Below, piece by piece: positions 9,204-17,469 of a DNA stretch of 64,000 nucleotides. Source of the DNA: an uncultured Chitinophaga sp. (lineage in GTDB: Bacteria; Bacteroidota; Bacteroidia; Cytophagales; Cyclobacteriaceae); contig CABHOK010000008.1 of NCBI GenBank assembly GCA_902168205.1, positions 150,500 to 214,499 on the forward strand. Reading direction: 5' to 3'. The position numbers and the translations under genes were made by a program. Under the pieces are notes generated by a model, which searched no databases, was not told where the DNA came from, and saw only the letters and a list, made by a program, of their open reading frames with translations. Numbering within the stretch: position 1 is the first letter of the stretch; every line of letters begins with the position of its first letter.

Positions 9204-9238
9204 AGTTATTGAATGGTGGCAGTGAGTTATTGAATGGT
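9204..9238 (-). promoter_or_regulatory. Tandem LytTR-type operator upstream of the chitinases
   Basis: Two identical 14-bp direct repeats (ACCATTCAATAACT on the minus strand) occupy 9204-9217 and 9225-9238, a start-to-start distance of 21 bp, two helical turns. LytTR response regulators are known to bind paired direct 9-bp sites of roughly (T/A)(A/C)(C/A)GTTN(A/G)(T/G) with about 12-13 bp between them; ACCATTCAA differs from this at two positions. The gene immediately upstream (9391-10134) is a LytTR regulator, and the chitinase starts 104 bp downstream. Binding itself is an inference. Confidence 0.6.
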
Positions 9239-9390
9239 AACGATGATGCAACACTTAAATATGTACTGTAAAACTGTAAATTCAGAAGGAGCCAGATGCG
9301 TCCACCTGACTCCTGGTTGAGCGAAAGAAATAGTCTTCCACTAGCCAACTTTTGATGCTCGCTATATCTATATCCGGAATATATTCAGGT

Positions 9391-10134
9391 TCAGATTATC
9401 GTCTTCGAAACACTTAACCTGTCAGCCACCTCTTCTTTTCTTCTTCTCGATACAGGTATTGTACTGTTATCTTTCAACACCAGGTTTCCATCATTCCTGA
9501 ATTTCAAAACGTAATCCAGGTTTACCAGGTGCGAACGGTGTATGCGTATAAAATTATCATGCACTGAAAGTATATCTTCATACTCTTTCAATGTTTTGGA
9601 AGACAGGAAGGTTTTGTTTTCCGTAAGGATAAATCTGGTGTAGTTCAGGTCAGCTTCGCAGCGTATAATTTTATCAACTTCCAGAAATACCACGCCATCA
9701 TAGGTGGTAATGGCGAGATTCTTTTCTTTACCGGTAAAGAAATTGGACAACTGCCGGCTATATACTTCACGCTTATTCTTCTGACTCTGAAACCGTGTTA
9801 TAGCGTCTTTCAGTTCTGCCGGATTTATTGGTTTGAGTAGATAGTCCAATGCATTATACCGGATGGCACGGATGGCATATTGATTATAGGCGGTGGTAAA
9901 AATCACTTTGCATTCTGTATCCGGAGTGGCAGCCAGGATATCGAAACCACTCATCACCGGCATCTCAATATCAAGAAACAACAGATCGGGTTTGAAGTGA
10001 TTCAGCTTCGATAATCCTTCTTCGCTGCCCTGTGCTGTCTCCAGCAGGAACTGGCCCGGAAAGTTATTCTCCACTGTAATCTTGAGCAGGTTGGTGGCCT
10101 TGCTCTCATCATCTATAATCAGCGCTTTTATCAT
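9391..10134 (-). CDS. LytTR-family response regulator
   Basis: A 247-residue DNA-binding response regulator. Receiver domain 1-120: acidic pair DDE at about 8-10, phospho-acceptor Asp55 in LLFLDIEMP, Thr/Lys switch residues in FTTAYNQYA and LLKPINP. LytTR DNA-binding domain about 137-240, with the typical RIHRSHLVNLDYV and VSRRRKEEV segments. It partners the propeller histidine kinase encoded 245 bp upstream on the same strand. Its position directly between that kinase and two chitinases, with a tandem LytTR-like site in front of the chitinases, suggests it controls their expression. ATG start at 10134. Confidence 0.93.
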   Translation of the reverse strand: MIKALIIDDESKATNLLKITVENNFPGQFLLETAQGSEEGLSKLNHFKPDLLFLDIEMPVMSGFDILAATPDTECKVIFTTAYNQYAIRAIRYNALDYLLKPINPAELKDAITRFQSQKNKREVYSRQLSNFFTGKEKNLAITTYDGVVFLEVDKIIRCEADLNYTRFILTENKTFLSSKTLKEYEDILSVHDNFIRIHRSHLVNLDYVLKFRNDGNLVLKDNSTIPVSRRRKEEVADRLSVSKTII

Positions 10135-10378
10135 GCAACTAGTGGGCTACTGGTAATTATTAAATATTCATATCTATACCGGCAGTTTGCGGAGCGTAAG
10201 GTTGGTTTTGTTGTATATACTACACTTCTTATTATGAGGTATGGTGCACGTAACAGAGGGTAAGTAAATATACTATAAAGCGCAGCGCTACTCCATTTCC
10301 TTCGGATGAAGCAGCATATTTACCGGACGATCTGTTTGTACAACCTGCTCTTTTTACATGCTTCAACATGCAATCATT

Positions 10379-13300
10379 TTATATTGCTGCATCCGTTTTA
10401 ATGGCTTTGATCTTATCATTCAGCGAAGCGATAGTTTGATGGTGTAACTCCGTTTTTACAGGTAATTGAACCAATACCGTTGTGCCGGTTGCAGCACCAT
10501 TTGCATCTACTTCATCGATAATGCGAAGGTTAAACGTTTCGTTTTGTTTACGCATCAGTGCAATGCGATCGCGAATAATTTTAATACCCATTGATTGATA
10601 CGTTCGTACACGTTTCTTCCGTATCGCTGCGGCTTGCTGACGGCCTATACCGTTGTCATGAATCATACAAACAAGACGGTCCGCATCTTCCAATGCAAAA
10701 CGTATCCGCAGGTTACGATCGCCCTTCTTGTGCATAAGCCCATGCCACAACGCATTCTCTACAAAAGGCTGCAACAGGAATGAGGGTATAATAATGTCTT
10801 CCGGATCAATAGCATCGTCTACTTCTATAGCATAATGAAATTGTTTATCGAAACGAAGTGATTCCAGTTCCAGGTATAGCTCCAGCAGCGTAAGCTCTTC
10901 ATCGAGAGGTATTGAATTTTTCTCCGAAGTTTGCAATACCATGCGTAGTAATTTGGAAAACTGGTACAAGTAGTGCATGGCTTCATCCTGCTTTTGTACA
11001 GCTATGAGCTCCTGTATGGATGTAAGACAATTAAAAACGAAATGCGGGTTCATCTGCGCAATGAGTGCTTTCAGTTCCAGTTCGGCAATCAGCTTGTTGA
11101 TGCGTATCTTTTCGCGGATGCGCTTCCGCACAACGTTCAGGATACACGCAATAACGATGCACCCCAGTATAGCAGCAATCGTTCGGAACCACCAGGTGCT
11201 CCAGAACGGTGGCATAATCACGATATCAATCGCAGCACCTTGTTCATTCCAGATGCCATCGTTGTTGGAGGCAATAACCCGGAAAGTATAGTTACCCGGA
11301 TCGAGGTTCGTATAGGTGGCAGATCGTTTGTTATCAACCAGGTTCCAATTATTTTCGAAACCTTCCAGCCGATAAGCATACCGGTTTTTCTCCGGCTGAA
11401 TAAAGTTCAGCGCGGCATATTCGAAGGTAAGCACAGACTGATCGTATGCCAGCGTAATGGCACGTGTCTCATTTACCGGGGCGGATAATATTGAATCGGC
11501 TGCTCCGGGAAGTATATCTGTATTGAATATTTTCAACGCCGTAAATGCAACAGGCGGTGGATATGGATTTCCTTTTACCTGCCGGATCACATCGGGAGTA
11601 AACCAGGTGAAACCGTTGGTTCCTCCAAACATGATCTCTCCCTGCCGGCTGCGAAAGGCAGCATTGATATTGAACTGGTAATTCTGCAAGCCATCGCTCG
11701 CATTATAAATCTTGAACGTACGATTGGACACATCAAAGTACGCCAGTCCGCGACCGGTGCTGATCCACAAATTATCATGTTCATCCGGAAGTATACCGGA
11801 GATGATGTTGTCGGGTAGCCCATCCGTTTCGGTGTAGGCTATAAATGCATCAGACGATTCATCGAACCGGTTCAACCCTCCTGCAAAAGTACCGATCCAC
11901 AGATTGCCTTTACGATCTTGCTGAATGGTGCGTATCCAATGGTTGCTTAGACTCCTGGCTTTATCTCCACTCTTCATCACCGTAAATTGTTTATACGGAG
12001 CTTCCAGTAAATTTAGTCCAGCCTGTGTACCGATCCATAGTCTCTTCCTATTGTCTTCATAGAGGCAGCGCACCATGTTGTTGCTCAGGTTGGAATTAGT
12101 GATGTTCCAGGAGGTAAATGTATTTGTCGCAGCGTCATAACGATTCAAGCCGTTGTTCGTGCCGACCCACAAATGATCCTGATGATCCATCACCAATGAC
12201 CAGATCACATTATCATTCAAGCCAGAACCATCGTTACTGGTATAGTGTATAAATTGTCGCGTGTGTGGATTATACCGGCAAAGGCCTCCGAGGTATGTAC
12301 CAATCCATAATATACCATGCTTGTCCAATTGCAGCGAGATGATACGATTATCACTAAGACTATTCTTATTGCCTTCGATGTGATAAAAATTCTCGAACTG
12401 TTTTGTATTCCGATTATAGTAACACAGTCCGCCTCCATCGGTACCAATCCAGAGATTTCCGCCAGGCTCTTCGGCAAATGAAGTTATCGAACTGTTGCCA
12501 TTGCGAGTGGGTACTTTAAAATGAAAGAATGCTTTTGCATTCTGATTATAGAAATTTATACCTCCGGTATAGGTTCCGATCCAAACACCTCCCCTGCCAT
12601 CGCTGCTGATGGAACGGATTACATTGTTATTGAGACTTTCTGAATTATAGGGAGAGTGAATGATGTGATGAAAAACTTCTGCTTCAGCATCCAGCATGTC
12701 AATACCTTCGCCATCGGTACCAACCCATAGCATACCATCATCTCCAGCCCAGAGTGAAGTGATCAGGTGACCAGCTATACTTTGCGGATTAGCCGCATTA
12801 TGTTTATATACTTTGAATCGCTGTATATCGGTGCAGTATAGATTGAGTCCGCCTCCGTAGGTTGCAATCCATATTCTTCCCGCGCGATCTTCTACAATTC
12901 TTCTCACGTTATTATCACTGAGTGAATACGGATCATTTCTATTGTGCCTGAAGTGTGTGAATTTATTGCGTGCCGGGTTATATATATAGGCACCGTTGGA
13001 TGTTCCGATCCAGAGATTACCTTGCCGGTCTTCCGTGATTGCCGGAATTGTGTTATAGACGACATCTTCGGTATTGAACATTTCGGAAAACGATTTGACG
13101 AAATATACCGAGTCTCCTTCAAAACGATATAGCCCGTTATCGCTGCCGATCCACACGTGATCCTGTTTGTCCTGGAAGATGGCGCGTACAGGGATGCCGT
13201 TGAAATAGTGTTTGTCGAACGTGTCGGATTTACGATTGTACAGATCGAGCCCTTTTTCTGAGCCAACCCAGAGCCGATGCTGGCGATCTTCCAGCACAAC

Positions 13301-13576
13301 GTAACTTACATTACTGCTTATGCTCGCAGTATCTTTTTCTGTTGCGCGATAGTTTACAAAGCTATAGCCATCGTAACGCACCACACCATTCTCTGATGCA
13401 ATCCAGATGAACCCGCGACTATCGCGTATTACAGCATTGATTGTATTGCTGGGTAAACCATCATCTACTGTGATGTGATGAAACTTGATGTCGCGCTCCT
13501 GAGCCGGCAAAGTCTGTAACGTATATATCACTAACACAGCACATAGCCAGTATGCATTTGGTGGCGCAACAGACAT
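10379..13576 (-). CDS. Beta-propeller LytS-type sensor histidine kinase
   Basis: Membrane sensor of about 1065 residues. Order: signal peptide (MSVAPPNAYWLC...LPAQ); a large periplasmic part of many Reg_prop repeats (pattern D-x-x-G-x-(I/L)-W-(I/V)-G-T) expected to form two seven-bladed propellers over roughly 650 residues; a Y_Y_Y Ig-like domain with YRLEGFENNW and YTFRVIASNNDG; one transmembrane helix (FRTIAAILGCIVIACILNVV); a short coiled linker; and a LytS/YehU-type kinase domain with phospho-acceptor His in AQMNPHFVFNCL, N box PFVENALWHG and G box HDNGIG. The open frame extends to a TTG at 13621, but the ATG at 13574-13576 gives a clean signal peptide and is preferred. This architecture is common in Bacteroidota glycan sensing, usually as HTCS hybrids; here the regulator is separate. 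Confidence 0.92.
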   Translation of the reverse strand: MSVAPPNAYWLCAVLVIYTLQTLPAQERDIKFHHITVDDGLPSNTINAVIRDSRGFIWIASENGVVRYDGYSFVNYRATEKDTASISSNVSYVVLEDRQHRLWVGSEKGLDLYNRKSDTFDKHYFNGIPVRAIFQDKQDHVWIGSDNGLYRFEGDSVYFVKSFSEMFNTEDVVYNTIPAITEDRQGNLWIGTSNGAYIYNPARNKFTHFRHNRNDPYSLSDNNVRRIVEDRAGRIWIATYGGGLNLYCTDIQRFKVYKHNAANPQSIAGHLITSLWAGDDGMLWVGTDGEGIDMLDAEAEVFHHIIHSPYNSESLNNNVIRSISSDGRGGVWIGTYTGGINFYNQNAKAFFHFKVPTRNGNSSITSFAEEPGGNLWIGTDGGGLCYYNRNTKQFENFYHIEGNKNSLSDNRIISLQLDKHGILWIGTYLGGLCRYNPHTRQFIHYTSNDGSGLNDNVIWSLVMDHQDHLWVGTNNGLNRYDAATNTFTSWNITNSNLSNNMVRCLYEDNRKRLWIGTQAGLNLLEAPYKQFTVMKSGDKARSLSNHWIRTIQQDRKGNLWIGTFAGGLNRFDESSDAFIAYTETDGLPDNIISGILPDEHDNLWISTGRGLAYFDVSNRTFKIYNASDGLQNYQFNINAAFRSRQGEIMFGGTNGFTWFTPDVIRQVKGNPYPPPVAFTALKIFNTDILPGAADSILSAPVNETRAITLAYDQSVLTFEYAALNFIQPEKNRYAYRLEGFENNWNLVDNKRSATYTNLDPGNYTFRVIASNNDGIWNEQGAAIDIVIMPPFWSTWWFRTIAAILGCIVIACILNVVRKRIREKIRINKLIAELELKALIAQMNPHFVFNCLTSIQELIAVQKQDEAMHYLYQFSKLLRMVLQTSEKNSIPLDEELTLLELYLELESLRFDKQFHYAIEVDDAIDPEDIIIPSFLLQPFVENALWHGLMHKKGDRNLRIRFALEDADRLVCMIHDNGIGRQQAAAIRKKRVRTYQSMGIKIIRDRIALMRKQNETFNLRIIDEVDANGAATGTTVLVQLPVKTELHHQTIASLNDKIKAIKTDAAI

Positions 13577-13708
13577 TGGTGTAAAGTTTAGGAAGAGTAA
13601 TATACCATTACCCGACAACAATTACACCTGCACGATGCAGGGAAAGTATATTATGAAGTTGATCCGCTTACAGAGACGCTGAACGTCAGACAGACTGTGA
13701 CCTGTTCG

Positions 13709-15937
13709 CTAGTCTACTTTTAAAAACGTCTGGATCTTTTCCGTATCGCCTACGATCCAGATGATATCGCCTTCTTCCAGCGTTATAAAAGAATCCGGGT
13801 TGAGGATGCGTTCGCCCTGTCGTTCGATGCCCACGATCAATGCTTTTGCATTTTCACGAATAGCGGATTCACGAATGGTCTTTTTATATAGCGGAGAATT
13901 TTTAGCGATGGTATAATTGAGCAGTCCTATATTTTCGCGCTCGGCTTCGTCCTTCACCGGTAGTACCGATGCTTCCAGTACATTTTTAACACGCTGCAAT
14001 TGCTCATCGGTTCCGATCACCGAGATGCGATCGCCCGGATAAAGTTTTTCAAAGCGATCAGGTGTTACGATCGAAAGACGACCGCGTTCGATATAGGCTA
14101 TATTTACACCATACTGTTCGCGCAGTGCAAGTTCCGTAAGCGGTTTACCAGAGAGTGCAGACTCCGGTACAATTTCAAAATCTGCCAGGTGAGCATCCCA
14201 CGGTGTAATTTCAGGACGCACCGGTTTCTGATTTTCGCGTTCATTCAGATTACCCAGAAAGCGCTGCTCGATGCGATCGTAAAATGCTTGCAGCTTTTGT
14301 GAGAATATAACCGTGGCCAGCGCCATGGCTACCAACGCGATGATAAAAGCAACCGAAGGCGGGTAAAACAATTGCAGCAGGAAGCCAACGTGTATCGTAG
14401 CAACGGCAATGCGCACCAGTTCGATAGCAATGAGCGGACCGCGGTTCAACCTCCGATTCAACCAAAGATGTGAATACGCTTCACGTTCAATTCTGCGTAT
14501 AGCCAGAGCCCAGATGAATGGTGCTATGAGCAGCAGGGTAAAGATCACGGTGATGAGACTCGCATTAGCGCTGTCACCAAGTGTAGTAGCAATAAACGGG
14601 AAAAGATACTTTTGAGACAAGAGTATAAGGCCAACAATGATAACGGAGTGTACCACAAAGTTCATCCCGTACGCACGAAGCAATACACGCCAGTCGCTAT
14701 AGGAAGACAATTGCTGCGTGGTGGAACTATACCGCGTTATTGCATTGACCCAACGTGTTGGCAGAATACGTTCGATGAACGTATAGAATGGTCCGGATTG
14801 CTGGATGAGAAACGGTGTTGTAAACGTAGTTACCGCAGAAGCTGCTACAGCAATGGGATACAGAAAGCCGCTGGTAACGTTTAACGAGAGTCCCAACGAT
14901 GCAATGATGAATGAGAATTCGCCAATCTGCGCGAGACTCATACCGGCTTGCACAGAATGCTTTAGTGATTGTCCCGACAGTAAAGCACCTATAGCAGTAG
15001 CCATAAATTTACCTGCGATGGTGAGCAAAGTAACGATGAGTACAGGACCTGCATATTCCACCAGTACCTTCGGATCGATCATCATACCTACCGAGACAAA
15101 GAATATAGCACCAAACAAATCTTTCACTGATTTTATAAGATGTTCAATTCGTTCGGCCTGTGTTGTTTCTGCGAGTATAGATCCCATGATGAATGCTCCC
15201 AATGCAGCAGAAAAACCTACTGCTACTGCGAGTACAACCATGAGCAGACACAATGCCAGCGATACAATGAGCATAGTCTCATCGTTCATCAGCTTTTGTG
15301 TACGCTTGAGAAATGTAGGTATAAAGAATATACCAGCCAGAAACCAGAGTATAAGAAAGAACGCAAGCTTGAGCAATTGCATCAGTAATTCTCCCCCGGC
15401 AAACTGCTGGCTCACGGCCAGTGTGGAAAGCAACACGAGTAATAATATAGCGACCAGGTCTTCTACAATGAGAATACCAAAGACGAGTCCTGCAAATTTG
15501 CGCGTGCGCACACCGAGCTCGTCAAACGCACGAATGATGATGGTTGTAGAAGACATGGAAAGAATCGCCCCGAGAAATATACTATCCATCTGCGACCATC
15601 CCATGAGTAAACCGGCTCCGTATCCTACGGCAATCATCAAGACAATTTCCACTACGGCCGTGATCGAAGCAGAGCCTCCTACTTTTACAAGCTTTTTAAA
15701 ACTGAATTCAAGTCCCAGGCTAAAGAGTAAAAATATAACACCAATCTCCGACCATGTCTTAATGGCTTCATCGTCTACAACGGTAGGGATAAGCGACACG
15801 TGCGGGCCTACGAGTAATCCTGCTATAATATAGCCGAGTACAACGGGCTGTTTGATTTTCTTAAACAGCAGCGTTGTTATTCCTGCTACCGCGAGGATAA
15901 GTCCGAGATCAGTGATCAGGTGTGGTAAGTGTGTCAT
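13709..15937 (-). CDS. CPA2-family monovalent cation:proton antiporter with TrkA-C domains
   Basis: Inner-membrane antiporter of 742 residues. The first about 380 residues form the Na+/H+ exchanger fold of the KefB/KefC type (VVLGYIIAGLLVGPH, FLLFSLGLEFSFKKL, GFSAALGAFIMGSILAET, FFVSVGMMIDP). About 430-540 holds further membrane helices, and the cytosolic tail (about 575-742) carries two TrkA-C/RCK_C-like modules (FEIVPESALSGKPL...YPGDRISVIG and YTIAKNSPLYKKTIRESA...LEEGDIIWIVG). No full TrkA-N nucleotide-binding GxGxxG domain is evident, unlike KefB. It likely exports K+ or Na+ in exchange for protons. It is transcribed away from the GH20-like gene and has a TAATTTTG box 33 bp upstream. Confidence 0.92.
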   Translation of the reverse strand: MTHLPHLITDLGLILAVAGITTLLFKKIKQPVVLGYIIAGLLVGPHVSLIPTVVDDEAIKTWSEIGVIFLLFSLGLEFSFKKLVKVGGSASITAVVEIVLMIAVGYGAGLLMGWSQMDSIFLGAILSMSSTTIIIRAFDELGVRTRKFAGLVFGILIVEDLVAILLLVLLSTLAVSQQFAGGELLMQLLKLAFFLILWFLAGIFFIPTFLKRTQKLMNDETMLIVSLALCLLMVVLAVAVGFSAALGAFIMGSILAETTQAERIEHLIKSVKDLFGAIFFVSVGMMIDPKVLVEYAGPVLIVTLLTIAGKFMATAIGALLSGQSLKHSVQAGMSLAQIGEFSFIIASLGLSLNVTSGFLYPIAVAASAVTTFTTPFLIQQSGPFYTFIERILPTRWVNAITRYSSTTQQLSSYSDWRVLLRAYGMNFVVHSVIIVGLILLSQKYLFPFIATTLGDSANASLITVIFTLLLIAPFIWALAIRRIEREAYSHLWLNRRLNRGPLIAIELVRIAVATIHVGFLLQLFYPPSVAFIIALVAMALATVIFSQKLQAFYDRIEQRFLGNLNERENQKPVRPEITPWDAHLADFEIVPESALSGKPLTELALREQYGVNIAYIERGRLSIVTPDRFEKLYPGDRISVIGTDEQLQRVKNVLEASVLPVKDEAERENIGLLNYTIAKNSPLYKKTIRESAIRENAKALIVGIERQGERILNPDSFITLEEGDIIWIVGDTEKIQTFLKVD

Positions 15938-15970
15938 ATTGTTAAGCTTCGTGTATGGGTACTACCCTGG

Positions 15971-15978
15971 CAAAATTA
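15971..15978 (-). promoter_or_regulatory. Candidate -7 box for the antiporter gene
   Basis: TAATTTTG on the minus strand fits the Bacteroidota -7 consensus TAnnTTTG, 33 bp upstream of the ATG at 15937. No matching -33 TTTG is seen at 19 bp. Confidence 0.35.
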
Positions 15979-16161
15979 AGGGTTGCCACTATTGCTGATA
16001 TTAAAAGAACCTTAATTTTCGCAACGCTTTATCGTCTCATTTTACCATTGGTATAAAATAGTAAAAATGTTTCAAAGTGTGTTGATGTGTGTTGATAGAA
16101 AATTTTCGCGTTAACAATCCGGGTAATATCTTTCACTCCGTACGCTTTAACCCTTATCACT

Positions 16162-17265
16162 ATGACCCGATTCGTCTCCTTGAAATTTTTCATGCTGCTG
16201 TGCTGTGTCTGCATGATCACAAACGTGATGGCACAACAAAAACAGATCACAGCTTTTCCGGTGCGTGGCTTTTGCATTGCTGCACCGCGACCTGCCGGTG
16301 TAGATGCCTTTGTGAAATTTGTAAAAGAAGAACTTGCTTCACGCCAGGTAAATGTACTCATCCTGCGTGTTGACTATAATTACCAGTTCGAGCAACATCC
16401 GGAGCTGCGCGACAGCATTGCACTCTCCAAAGCTGATGTGAAAAAACTGGTGCGTGTTTGCCAGGAAAACAGGATACGTATTATACCGCAGATAAATCTT
16501 TTAGGACATCAATCATGGGCAGGCACTACACATAACCTGCTGCGGGCGTATCCACAGTTTGATGAGACACCGCATGTAAAGATGCCTGCTAAATATGTAT
16601 GGCCAAATGCTGATGGACTGTATTGCAAAAGTTATTGTCCGCTACACCCGGATGTACACGGTGTTGTGTTTTCATTGGTAGATGAGATTTGTGATGTATT
16701 TGAGACCAACGCATTTCATGCCGGTATGGATGAAGTGTTTTACCTGGGTGATGACAAGTGTCCACGATGTGGCGGTCGCGATAAAGCTGAATTGTTTGCA
16801 GGTGAAGTACGAACGATTCGCGATCATCTCAAGCAGAAAAATCGTGAACTCTGGATCTGGGGTGATCGTCTGCTCGATGGCAAGACTACCGGACTTGGTA
16901 TGTGGGAAGCAAGCTTCAACAATACACATCGTGCGATTGATATGATACCGAAAGATGTAATGATCTGCGACTGGCACTATGAACGTCCGGATAAGACAGC
17001 GGTATATTTCGCGATGAAAGGATTCAGAGTTGTTACATGCCCATGGCGAAATCCACCGGTAGGTGTGGCCCAGGTTGCCGACATGACTACATTCCGTAAA
17101 GATGCCACACCGGAGACACGCGAAAATTACCAGGGTATTGTACAAACCGTTTGGTCTGATGCCGAAAGCTTCCTTACCGGCTTCTACTCGAAAAAGAAAG
17201 ACAGCAAATCTGCCGAAGAGAGCAGCACACCGTGGAACTGCTTTCGCGCCATCTACGATAAATAG
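16162..17265 (+). CDS. GH20-like secreted glycoside hydrolase
   Basis: A 367-residue secreted protein (signal peptide 1-24, ending VMAQ). The remainder resembles a GH20 beta-N-acetylhexosaminidase barrel: strand motifs LILRVDYNYQF, IIPQINLLGHQSW, and the catalytic-type pair Asp190-Glu191 in FHAGMDEVFYLG, equivalent to HxGGDE in GH20, followed by ELWIWGDRLLDG and the C-terminal VQTVWSDAESF. It is shorter than classical hexosaminidases because the N-terminal GH20b domain is missing. A Cys pair KCPRCGG (199-205) after the catalytic motif could bind metal. Together with the chitinases it would fit release of GlcNAc, but substrate is inferred. Divergent from the antiporter; convergent with the serine hydrolase. 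Confidence 0.82.
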   Translation: MTRFVSLKFFMLLCCVCMITNVMAQQKQITAFPVRGFCIAAPRPAGVDAFVKFVKEELASRQVNVLILRVDYNYQFEQHPELRDSIALSKADVKKLVRVCQENRIRIIPQINLLGHQSWAGTTHNLLRAYPQFDETPHVKMPAKYVWPNADGLYCKSYCPLHPDVHGVVFSLVDEICDVFETNAFHAGMDEVFYLGDDKCPRCGGRDKAELFAGEVRTIRDHLKQKNRELWIWGDRLLDGKTTGLGMWEASFNNTHRAIDMIPKDVMICDWHYERPDKTAVYFAMKGFRVVTCPWRNPPVGVAQVADMTTFRKDATPETRENYQGIVQTVWSDAESFLTGFYSKKKDSKSAEESSTPWNCFRAIYDK

Positions 17266-17466
17266 CTGCTGGCTGCAGGATTGTTTTGAGGTGAGGCTTT
17301 GTGAGACTGCTAAATATACTTTTCTTATTAGAGCTTCGAGCTCTGAGCTTTGAGCTACGAGTTTGTTGGGTATAGAACTACGAGTTTATCAGTATAAAAC
17401 GATATATACTGATAAACTCCCTGTAGCCAGAAGCTTGCAGCCAGCAGCCTTTTAAACTCGCAGCTA
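17263..17466. repeat. Composite heptad-repeat intergenic element
   Basis: Between two convergent genes. Contains GAGCTTC, GAGCTCT, GAGCTTT, GAGCTAC, GAG in perfect 7-bp register (17331-17361), and TGTAGCC, AGAAGCT, TGCAGCC, AGCAGCC (17422-17449), with a long hairpin between them (17382-17419). Read on the minus strand, it shares a core (AGTATATATCGTTTTATAC) and the word AACAAACTCG plus CTC-type heptads with the element at 21315-21430. Confidence 0.75.
17382..17419. terminator. 15-bp perfect hairpin between convergent genes
   Basis: GAGTTTATCAGTATA (17382-17396) and TATACTGATAAACTC (17405-17419) pair perfectly around an 8-nt loop. It lies between the stop codons of the GH20-like gene and the serine hydrolase gene and could serve both as a terminator, though it lacks a clean T run. 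It is embedded in the heptad-repeat element. Confidence 0.5.
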
Positions 17467-17469
17467 ATT

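Noticed and set aside
13577..13621. TTG start of the propeller kinase
   Set aside because: The ATG at 13576 begins a proper signal peptide.
14805..15833. 342-codon plus-strand open frame opposite the antiporter
   Set aside because: Mirror frame of a real membrane protein; Ser/Thr/Ile-rich with no motif.
17263..17466. Insertion sequence remnant
   Set aside because: No transposase frame, no terminal inverted repeats of IS type and no target duplication seen.
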